From Aaosphaeria pasadenensis (lineage: Eukaryota; Ascomycota; Dothideomycetes; Pleosporales): a stretch of DNA of 64,000 nucleotides. Under the pieces are notes generated by a model, which worked only from the letters and a program-made list of their open reading frames with translations, did not search any database and was not told where the DNA came from. Shown here piece by piece: positions 23,576-32,961 of this stretch; the first letter of the stretch is position 1; each line of letters begins with the position of its first letter. Made by a program: the position numbers and the translations under genes. Location: the NCBI GenBank assembly GCA_022813625.1, contig JAKLMB010000011.1, forward strand, positions 744,001 through 808,000. Direction: 5' to 3'.

Positions 23576-24122
23576 TCAATTCTTCTCCCCCTGGATCGTA
23601 GCCACAACCCTCCTACTATGCCTCGCAGCCCTAAACTCCAAATACCAAATCCCCTGCCACGTCCCCGTCGCCAATCTCCCATTCGTAATCGGCACCGTGA
23701 CACTCGCGCCCACCAACGCACTCTTCACATGCGCAGGCATATCATCCGGGCCCTCGGCGTCATGCCTATACACCCCGCCCTTGTGGTCCTCGGGTACGAT
23801 CCTGTCGAGCGCGTCGCTCATGTCCGCGCGCACGTCGGTGTCCCAGTTCTCGTTCAGCGACAGCGCGCACGACGTGTGCTGGATGAACAGGTGCAGGATC
23901 CCGACTTTGTAGTCTTTGAGCTCGGGCAGCTCCCGCACGATCGTGTCGGTTATGAGGTATGAGCCCCGGGACTTGGAGGGGAGCGTGAATTGCTTTTGGA
24001 ACCTGTGTTGTGTGAGGGGTGGGTTGTTTTGCGCATGGCCTTGTGAAGGGAAGGAGGGGAGGGAGTTTGAAGAGGGAGTTATGTAGTCAATTGCAAGAGA
24101 AGGTTCATATTTACCAAGACAT
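23576..24122 (-). CDS. YjbQ/UPF0047 family protein
   Basis: Two exons, 24122-24115 and 24002-23576, giving 144 aa, the normal family length. The first exon encodes only Met-Ser and part of Trp; the intron is 112 nt. The start reads MSWFQKQFTL as in most members. Family motifs are FIQHTSCALSLNEN and a later GGVYRHDAEGPDDMPAHVK block with the conserved His residues. Bacterial YjbQ has secondary thiamine-phosphate synthase activity; the physiological role is unclear. The frame of exon 1 stays open upstream to an ATG at 24404, which would add a 94-residue N-terminus with a transmembrane helix (see findings). Confidence 0.93.
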
Positions 24123-24768
24123 GGTGGGTAGTTGTGGTGCAGTGCAGATATTCGGCGCGCTGCAGAAGACACTGGAGGGGGTTGTTTCCTTCACGGACGG
24201 GAAGAGATAATGATATGGCGCCCAAGTGACGGCGACGAAAAGGCTGGGGAATAGAGCGAGGAGGAAACCGCAGAGGATGAGGAATGTTGTCAGAGGGGAA
24301 ATTGTCGTATGCTGTTGAGACGATGCTGAAGGCGGCGGCATGGAACTCGGTCTCTTCTTTTTTTTGTATGTAGAGATGCGGACCGCGTTGCTGTTTGGCT
24401 GCAATTGACGTCAGGCCCTGGTTGGTGGGGTTCGACGACCACCGCTGGAGGGAGATATTTAGCGAGGACTTTGGGCCGGGGCAGGTTTTCGCGCGTTGGG
24501 TTTACGGATTTTGTGATTGGTTGGTGTGATTATGCTGTGCTGGGGTGCTGGAGGCGTTCTATATGAGTACTGTGTATTTGAGACTGTCAACAGCTGTCCT
24601 TCCAACGATTACGAGCGACTCTACGACACATATATATCAATGCTTAGTAAAATGAAGTAAGGAAGCAGCTGTAGGATTCCAATTGGCTTTATTGGTATTT
24701 TGAGATGCTAAGAAAACGTTGATCTGCTACTACATATATACACTTTACACATTCCTCCACGCATGTGT
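24123..24768. other. Region between YjbQ and NDUFS6 genes
   Basis: Upstream flank of the YjbQ gene (with the possible extension to 24404) and 3' flank of NDUFS6. No separate gene seen. Confidence 0.5.
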
Positions 24769-25622
24769 TTACCGCTGTCCTAGCGGCTCGTCTGTGACCC
24801 TTTGCGACTCGTTCACCTCAGCAGCATCGCCTGACGGACCCAATGGGTAGGATGTCTCGGGAAGGGACTCGAGGTGCTTTCGGTGGTGCTCGTTGGCCTA
24901 CAATTCTTAGTATATGTTCCACAGACGTAGATACACAGAAAGCCTGATTCCAATTTGCAGGATTTCTCAACGAGGCGTAAACTTACGAATGGAATTCCGC
25001 AGTATGTGCACCAGCAGATCTTCGGCTTGTCTGTGTTGATGAAAATCTTGGGGTGGCCGAGGGGGCCGCCTCCTCCATCGCAGGATACAACACGATCGTG
25101 TGTCCAGCGAACGGGTTGCTTGTGGATAAGATCGATAGCGGCATGAGGTTGGGGCTATAGATTGATCGTTAGTAGTTGTTCTCATATCCATTCCACCATG
25201 TTCCTCTCAAATCACATCCACCTCTTCACAGTCTTCCTCTCAATTCCAATTCCAATAAAGCCACCAAAACATCAACGCACCTGGTCCGCAAAGGTAGTCT
25301 GCTCAAATCTGGGGCCAGTCATCGCGACCTCCCTCGGCTGCTGGTTTCGGGTCCAGATTCCATGTCGGTTGGGTGCCTGTTGAACCCTGAGCTGCTCGCC
25401 CTGGGCTACGCTCTCTTGCAGAGTTTGGTCGAAAGCGCCATTCGAGGACTTGGGGAGTTCATTGGTCGCTGAGACGTTCGGCTTGGGCTCTTGTGGTGCA
25501 GGGTCGTTGGCAGGTGTTTGGCCGGCCTTCTGGGGAGGTGTGGAGCCGGAGCTATAGGCAGCGCGGAAGAGCGTTGGCGCAGTGCGCAGAGGCGCACGCT
25601 GAAGGAGCGTCCGGGCGAACAT
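24769..25622 (-). CDS. NDUFS6: NADH:ubiquinone oxidoreductase zinc-finger subunit NDUFS6 (13 kDa-A)
   Basis: Three exons, 25622-25281, 25154-24987 and 24897-24769, giving 212 aa. An Arg-rich presequence (MFARTLLQRAPLRTAP) precedes a Pro/Gln-rich linker. The conserved C-terminal domain follows: PRFEQTTFADQ, then PQPHAAIDLIHKQPV and the CHCC zinc site formed by SCDGGGGPLGHPKIF and ICWCTYCG. The subunit is in the peripheral arm of complex I at the Q/N module junction. It is longer than the animal protein because of the linker, as is common in fungi. All junctions keep frame. Confidence 0.95.
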
Positions 25623-27419
25623 GGTGCGCGAGGAGGATATGCTGAGCGTTCACGGCGTTGATGGTCGATATAATCGTGAGGTTGGTGGATGTTGAAGCTC
25701 CGACATGTGCCAAGATTCTCTCCCAGAACGCCAGGCCTAATTCGGATAGTCTCGTCGATGACAATTCTATCGATCTTATTCGTCCATCATTTCACGAGTA
25801 TATACATGAATGCTCATTAGAGTAATTGGTTTTTGGCTCATGATCTTGAATATGTTGTCTTCGGTCAAGCAAGTTTGATTATATAAATTATGGAACAGGT
25901 AAAGATTTAATGACCTACCTGCAAACTGTTATCATCTTGAAATTCGTCTTCTAGATCAGCTTCAATGCGTTTCTTACCGCAATCCAAGTTGCTTCTATGT
26001 AAGGATCGTTGTCTGTGGTATTAGTGCTCCCAAATGAATTGGTGAAACTTTAATAAAATGGCCAAAGAAAAGGAAGAGAATGTGTGCGTTATCTATCACA
26101 CCCTTTCGACACAAGCATCATGATGATCAGAATGAAAAAAGGGACATTAGAAGAAAGAAATATGAGAGATAACTAAATTAAGAAAAACATTTGAGCTGAA
26201 GAAAAACAGAACAGAAGAAGTAAAGATAAGAAATTAAAACCGTAACACACTAGATTACAAGCCAAAGGACAGTGAAACAAATAAGAGAAAATTAAAAACG
26301 AAAAGGAAACGAACAGCCGCGAGAGAAATAGAACACCGAGAATAACGAAGGAAGATATGATAGCGAAAGTTTATATGGAGGAAAGCGCAATGCTTACGTT
26401 CCCTTGGATCTTGGTAGGATAGTCGATTGAATGCAGGTGCCTTGCTTAGGAATTCGTCATGGGTCGTGAATAATTAGTGGTCGAATTATGTTGCATTTGT
26501 CGTGAGTTGCCAGATACAGCATTGTGATGTCCAGTCGTTGAAGTGGAAAAGTAAAAGGTCCGTTATAAGTTGAAGACAGCGAGCGTAGAATTTGTCATTT
26601 GTTCCAAGTATTGATGTGCAGAACGTTTGTTTTACAAGATTGTTGCATGTATATAGCCTATCCGGATGCAGATGACGAGGATGAACAAGTGTGATTGTCC
26701 GTCTTCGGCTGTCCGCAGTTTGGACATTTTGGTGGTGGTGGAAAAGAGCTTTGCACAACACCCATTATGGGAAATTGAAGATGTTGAATAGAAAGAAAAC
26801 GAGTGAAATTGCTTCTGTTAGAAGCTTGTATAGAAAAAAAGATTCTATAATGATTAAAGTTGTATGCAACGAGTGAATTGAAGCTGGATGGATGATGAAT
26901 GAATTCCATTGACGATCAACCTCATATATAGCTACTTCAATGCCAGCATTCAGAGCAAGTGCTCCAACCTGTGCCTCATTGAATGGGTCTTCTAGATCAG
27001 AGAAGAACTGTAACGTTGGAAATACTTCAAGACATTGTCCATCTAAGGCTGCTACCTGAGCATTACCGTGACCTTGGCCCCGTTGGCCTATGATTAGGGC
27101 TGCCAACCATGCTACATGGGTATAGAACCAGAAGAGTAACATCTATAGAGGACGGCACTGCCAGGAACGAAGGAATTGTGGCACCTCATAGGTGTTCGAT
27201 GACTGAGGCTTGTAGATGTAAGAGGGTAAGAGTGGCTGTTGATTCAGATGAGGCCAGTGAAGGGACCAGGAATCCCTGTCTAGCGCGGGAGCTCAGAACG
27301 CGAACTGGACCGTGGTTGGCGATGACGTCCAATGCGCGATCCACCACAGCTTGCGGATTATCAGAGAAACATAAGCAAAACACCATAACGCAGGTTCTCG
27401 CGATGAAAGCATCGTGACA
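25623..27419. other. Gene-poor region with purine-rich tract
   Basis: About 1.8 kb without a gene I can support. 26040-26400 is strongly purine-rich on the plus strand. Minus-strand fragments at 26658-26765 (a 35-residue Cys-containing ORF), 26925-27142 and 27186-27478 have protein-like composition but broken frames. Confidence 0.5.
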
Positions 27420-29435
27420 ATGGCATCTGCAAGCGACATCCTAACGTTGGTCTCCTCACTGACTTTGCGGCTCAGCATATGGATCTTTCTGAGATGGGTA
27501 AGTAGAGCTGTACAACATAGTTACGCCTTTCTCGTGTGCACTAAACTTCTAAGAGCTCTTCGTCTGACTTTGTCTCGCAGATTCCTACAACTGTTAGTGC
27601 TCCGTAGATCTTCTCGCCCAAATCAACATGAACAGATCTGATGACCCGATCCATAGATCGTACCCCCGCTCGCTACAGCTCTCACCCTTGTCTACGTTCC
27701 GTCATTCTTCCGCAGCTTCCAAGAAACCTCAAAATACAAGATAGTGTCGGACGAGCTTGATATCATTGTTATGGAAGCAGTTGGTTCTGGACGTAAATCG
27801 AAGAAACCTCTCTCTCGAGAAGACGTTGATTTAATCGAGGATGCTGAGGATGGACCGCTCAAAGAGCTCGATGTGCAAGAGACGATCAAATACGAGGAGA
27901 AGAAGCCAAAAATCTTCAGGACGCTCTTGACTGGCTTACCTAGTCCGTCATCAATAGGATGGAGCTGGGTCACTTTTGGTATTAACGTTGCTTTGCTGGC
28001 AATGACCTTGGATGTTGTCTACCGTGCGCCCTTGCTCTATCCATATCATGATGCTGCTTTTGCCCGCGTTGGCTACGTCTCGGAACATACGGCTAGCATT
28101 CTTGTGCGTGAGCCATATGCCTTCGATATCAAGATTGAGTATCGTGAAATCAGTTCTAAAACCTTTGGATCATCATCTTGGCATGACAGGACCATAGCCA
28201 CGAGTCAACCGGAGCATTGGCTAACAAATGAAACGGACTTTACAACAGTGATCAAGCTGGGGCTGTTGCGATCAGATACGCCGTATGAATATGTGGTTCA
28301 CACTTCAGGAGGCAGCGTATCGGGTACTTTTACCACACCCCCAAAGCCGGGCCACATATCTTCGCTGAAGGACGACAAATACACATTTGTTCATTCGAGC
28401 TGTATCAAGCCCCGAGTTCCCTACAATCCATTTCAGCACCCACTTGAATTCCCAGGCATGGCCCACCTGGCCAGATGGATCCCGGAGCTTAGGCCTTACT
28501 TCATGCTGTTCCTCGGAGATTTCATCTACATCGATGTTCCATGGCGATTGGGCAAAGACGCTGAGACCTATCGTCGCGAGTATAGGCAGGTCTACTCGTC
28601 TCCATCCTGGCCCGCCGTAAGCGAGAACCTTCCCTGGATTCATGTTATAGACGACCATGAGATTCAGAATGATTGGAACGGAAACACAACCGGAGTGTTT
28701 GATGCTGCGTATGACGCCTTCTCACATTACCAGGCCAGCGCGAACCCACCTCCACATCGACCGGGGCACACCTACTTCACATTCACACAAGGCCCGGTGC
28801 AATTCTTCCTCATGGACACCCGTCGCTACCGCAGCCCAGAGAACAATGATCCCAACGACAAGAATAAAACAATGCTAGGCGCGGAGCAATTGTCCGACCT
28901 CTTGGAATGGCTCAGCACGCCACCACCACGTGGGATCCACTGGAAGTTCCTGGTAACTGGAATCCCATTTACTAAAAACTGGCAATTTGGGTCCGAGGAC
29001 ACATGGGGCGGCTACCTGTTCGAAAGGCGAAAGATCCTCGAGGCCGCATGGGAGCTCAGCTCATCCCGCGGAGTGGGCGTAGTCGTCCTCAGCGGCGACC
29101 GACACGAGTTCGCCGCTACATCTTTCCCTCCCCCCAAGGACTCCAAGTGGCCCGTCAGTGCGACCGTGCACGAGTTCAGCACGAGTCCGCTGTCCATGTT
29201 CTACCTGCCGTTCCGGACATATGGTGAGATTGACGATGAGGATGTATGCATAAAGTACCTGCCAGACGGCAACAGCAAGTTCGGTGCCGTCGAGGTCACG
29301 GCGCCCCGTACTAGCGAGCAGAGCCTCCTCAACTATCGATTGTTCATCGACGGACAGGAAGCATGGACCCATGTCATCTCCACCCCGCCAGCACGAGAGG
29401 GCAGTCACAGGGCAAAGGATGCAGTGTGGGGTTGA
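27420..29435 (+). CDS. Membrane-anchored PhoD-type metallophosphatase
   Basis: Three exons, 27420-27497, 27581-27592 and 27657-29435, giving 622 aa. Exon 2 is only 12 nt (Ile-Pro-Thr-Thr) and restores FLRWIPTTIVPPL. Hydrophobic segments lie near the N-terminus (about residues 5-60) and again around WSWVTFGINVALLAMTLDVVY, so the protein should be membrane-bound. The catalytic half has PhoD/alkaline-phosphatase D motifs: FLGDFIYID, IDDHEIQNDW and VVLSGDRHEF, which bind the metal centre. PhoD enzymes hydrolyse phosphate mono- or diesters; the substrate here is unknown. The first ATG-bearing exon was chosen because the frame upstream of 27744 lacks an ATG. Confidence 0.88.
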
Positions 29436-30093
29436 AGGCCTCCCTGGTAGCGATTGCATACCCTCTATCTAAATTTCGACGTTGGTATTTACTGGTAATA
29501 ATGGGTTGCAAGGATTAGTTTCTTGTTCGTAAAATAGGCGCGGCTTATGTACCATCAAAATCTAAGTAATTGTAACATTTATGCTACGCTGAGGACTCTA
29601 GAGTGCAGCTAACTACCATACATCATCGAGATCGATCTCTACAGCACACAAAGTAGTAACCAAAATAGTAACCATTCATCCTCTCCACCACTCAAGCAAG
29701 AAACCAATAGAAACCCTTTCATTATAGCTTTATAATAGTAATACTCCGTAGTAACATTTCTCCGTCGCTGGGGCAAACGTCCCATTCAAGACATCGCCTA
29801 ACCTAATTTGGCTTGTCTCTGGAGAGAACTACCGTACCTACCTAAGTAATTACGTGGGGTCCGGAGTTCAGCTACAAGAAGCGTTGGAAGGGCGGAGGAT
29901 GAGGAGGGTGGAAGGAGATTGGGAGGGATCGCACCGCCACCACTGGATTCCGCTGGACCAGGTACAACGATTACCCGCGTGCTGAATCGATATCGTGTAG
30001 AGTTGCCGCCTGTGTAGATGTACGATTTTAATTGTTGTACGAGATGCTATTGGGATCAGGTCATCGCATTGTAAGTGGGCGTATTGCACATGC

Positions 30094-30130
<37 letters not shown>

Positions 30131-31035
30131 GGTGTCTTGGGATGGGAATTTGCTATGTACGATGTTATGGCCAGATTTGTAATCCTCGATGTTTGATTGC
30201 AAGTTACATCCTCATTGAGTTACAGGGCCCTAGCATTTTTGATTGCTTGGCTGTCTTCTTTGCGAAACTAAATTTGGATATGAGGTATCATAATATGGAG
30301 GACGAGTTATTTTACTATTCATTTTCGCATTGAAGATTGATGATGATGCTGCTGATGAAGATGGGATTGCGCCAGCACTTTGCCATGGGCTATGAGGTTA
30401 CATGCATCTAATGTTCATGTGTAGGAATAATTGTATGCATAGGTGTGCAGGTATGACTATGTGGTATCTAGTCTATGGCTATGTAGAGATAGATTATTGT
30501 AACCAAACAGCAGACCCGCTCTGTGATGACGGTAGAGTCGGAACTTTTCTTCTAATGCTAGATGCATGCGCCACAGATGCTGGGCCAATGGAGATTCCTG
30601 ATGAAATGTTGTACGAGTGCAACATTCAGATCCCGCTTGCTGAGTTATTCGATATAGATGGCGAGAGGAGGTAAGATGTGCCCATGGGTGGAGGCTTGTA
30701 GAGCCACTGAGTAAAGTGTTGTGCACAGAACCTTCTATTTAAGATGAGGCTGTGGCGCAGAATGGGACATGGCCTTGTTGGCGTCGCGGAGTTCGAGGAT
30801 TGGAGCGATATAATAGGTGTTTAGAGTCGAGGGATCTGAAAGCTTGGCCTCTCAGCCGCATGAATGTAGATTTCGCGGAGCCAGATTGGATAAGCTCTGC
30901 AATCGAGGGGGCCGAATTGATGAGTGTAGGGGTAAGCGAGTTGGTATGATGCTGTTCCTCATGAAGAGGAACCCACGAATAAGGATAATGGGCAACCAAT
31001 GGAGAAATCCGTTGTGTGAACCACATATGATCCTT
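29436..31035. other. Gene-poor region with GTT microsatellite
   Basis: 1.6 kb. A 90-codon ORF at 30402-30674 and overlapping antisense ORFs show no domain. One copy of the 9-mer TACTCCGTA is at 29742. Confidence 0.5.
30095..30130 (+). repeat. (GTT)12 microsatellite
   Basis: Twelve uninterrupted GTT units between intergenic sequences. Likely length-variable among isolates. Confidence 0.97.
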
Positions 31036-32574
31036 TCAAGTCCACTTTCGCCTTGCCTTTTCTTCATCACTCTTTGACCACTCTCTTGGAAGCAGGGCGA
31101 AGACTAGGTACGATGTGTGTGTCTTCAACTCGGGCTCTGTGCGATGAACTAGTCGACCTTCTTTGAATAGATCTCGACTCTCAAGATCCTTCTTCGCCCG
31201 CTCCATTCGGTCATGTTTCGACGGTGGTACACCCTCCAATCTGGCTTTCGACTGGCCATCCTTCTTTTCTTGAGGAAGTTTTTCGCCTCTCTTTCTCGCC
31301 TCGGCTTTCCGCATGACCTCTTCCTGCTTCTCTTTCTGCATCCCGTGGAATACCTTTGCTCGACCTTCAACATCGCGGAGCCTTTGTACTGCTTCCTGTA
31401 CTGTCGCAGCATTGGGATTTGCGCCTCGAAGACCCTCCTCCTGGAGACCAATGCGTTCGCGCCTGACTTCGAGTCGCTTAGCCTGGACTTCGGCCATACC
31501 AATTTCTATCCACCCTAGCGATCGCATGGCAGATACCGTTTTGATAACTTGCTCAATGCAGGGAGAGAAGGTACAAATGCGCACAGCGTTCTTTGGGTTG
31601 AGAGGGCTGCGGAATGGTTTTGAGGCCGTCGAAGGTTGTGGTGTTGACGTAGACGTGTCGCCATCAGGCACCATATCGTCGGAGGCTACTGATTTGAGGA
31701 CCGCATTCGACGGCGGAGATCGTGTCAGATGCTTCAAGGCCAGCCAAGGGGCGGGAAGGTCGAGGAAGATGACGTCCGCGTTTGGCTCTGCATCGATATC
31801 CAGGCAAAACCCGTCTTCATATACGTCGCGATTTGTAACCGTGACGAGAGATCCTAGGCCATGCTCCTCGAGCTCTGCCTTTAGTTGCCTTGCTCGTGGT
31901 TCGTGAAATTCGAAGCTGTAGACACCACCGTGACGCTTGCGCCTCCTCTTGGAGCTTGCGTCATCTTCTCCAATCTCTTGCTCTCCGCCATTTGTAGAAC
32001 CGTCTTGACCAGGGAGACCATTGAATACTGCTCTAGCTGCGGCATGCGTAAAGCTCCCACTGCCCGCGCCTGCTTCAATTATGTGATCTCCAGGACGGAC
32101 CCTCAACCGCTGTAGGATGTAGCTGTAATCGGGCGTGTACACGACTTGCGTTCGATGCGGCAGGCATAATGTCCAGGTCTCAGGTGTGGGAGGAACCAGA
32201 TGCGCAAAGCCGCTGCTTGCCGTTGCAGCCTGAGCTATCACTTTCTTGTTGTTCTCTGACTCGGACTTGATCGAAGTCTCAGTGTCGCCATCTCCGCCGC
32301 CCTCGCGCTTGCGCTTTTTCGATTTTGCGCGCGAACCAGTGTCAACGACGGATGCGCGAATTTGCGTGCCCCATGGCTGGTTGAGAAGTGTGCTGTGTGG
32401 GAAAGATCCAAAACGGGTGTTTTCGACCTTGCCTTCCGCGTAATCGGTGTCCGTAGAGGTTGACGATAGAACTGCTGGAATGAGATGATCGCGGCGCAAT
32501 TGCAATATTCCGAGACTATTGGGAGCTGAATGGGTGCCAGGATCGAGGAATGGGGAGATCTGGGAGTGCGCCAT
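31036..32574 (-). CDS. TRM61: tRNA (adenine-58-N1)-methyltransferase catalytic subunit Trm61
   Basis: Single exon, 512 aa. After an N-terminal domain with a basic, Ser-rich insert (around AKSKKRKREGGG), the SAM-binding motif reads IIEAGAGSGSF at about residues 165-175. YSFEFHEPRA and DVIFLDLPAPW are the next class I methyltransferase motifs, the latter holding the catalytic Asp. Trm61 pairs with Trm6 to make m1A58 in tRNA, including initiator tRNA. The C-terminal third is charged and helical (EKQEEVMRKAEARKRGEK), an extension common in fungi. The gene is divergent from the CysRS gene, with about 390 bp between starts. Confidence 0.95.
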   Translation of the reverse strand: MAHSQISPFLDPGTHSAPNSLGILQLRRDHLIPAVLSSTSTDTDYAEGKVENTRFGSFPHSTLLNQPWGTQIRASVVDTGSRAKSKKRKREGGGDGDTETSIKSESENNKKVIAQAATASSGFAHLVPPTPETWTLCLPHRTQVVYTPDYSYILQRLRVRPGDHIIEAGAGSGSFTHAAARAVFNGLPGQDGSTNGGEQEIGEDDASSKRRRKRHGGVYSFEFHEPRARQLKAELEEHGLGSLVTVTNRDVYEDGFCLDIDAEPNADVIFLDLPAPWLALKHLTRSPPSNAVLKSVASDDMVPDGDTSTSTPQPSTASKPFRSPLNPKNAVRICTFSPCIEQVIKTVSAMRSLGWIEIGMAEVQAKRLEVRRERIGLQEEGLRGANPNAATVQEAVQRLRDVEGRAKVFHGMQKEKQEEVMRKAEARKRGEKLPQEKKDGQSKARLEGVPPSKHDRMERAKKDLESRDLFKEGRLVHRTEPELKTHTSYLVFALLPREWSKSDEEKARRKWT

Positions 32575-32961
32575 TGAGAGGACGAAGAGGTGGTGGCGCG
32601 AGGTTCCTCCGAGAAGCAGCCTCGAGGATTGAAGATGTTTGATGGTTCAAGATCTAGAATCTAATAAAATTTCTAGGATAGCTCCAGAGAGAGATGTAGT
32701 AATACACCGGAATAGTGATTTACCCTTATAGTATACTAACCAGCTCTCTTTTTTCTTTGGCGGGGGATCAGAATGCCAAGGCCGACCGGGGTTCCAAATT
32801 CCGCCATCAACGTGACACGACACTTTAAACAAAAGAAGAACTGACTGGACTTGACTGTAACAGACCTGGGATTGACTCATCTGGCCCCGATAAACCTTCC
32901 TCCATCTCATCACGGTATTCTCGTCATTCCTTATTGTATATTGTCTAGCGCCGTCCCATTG
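32575..32961. promoter_or_regulatory. Bidirectional promoter between TRM61 and CysRS genes
   Basis: The 387-bp gap separates head-to-head genes that both serve translation. No specific factor site can be named from the sequence. Shared regulation is inference. Confidence 0.5.

Noticed and set aside
30752..30820. tRNA-like A-box (TGGCGCAGAATGG)
   Set aside because: No matching B-box at the right distance and no cloverleaf could be drawn.
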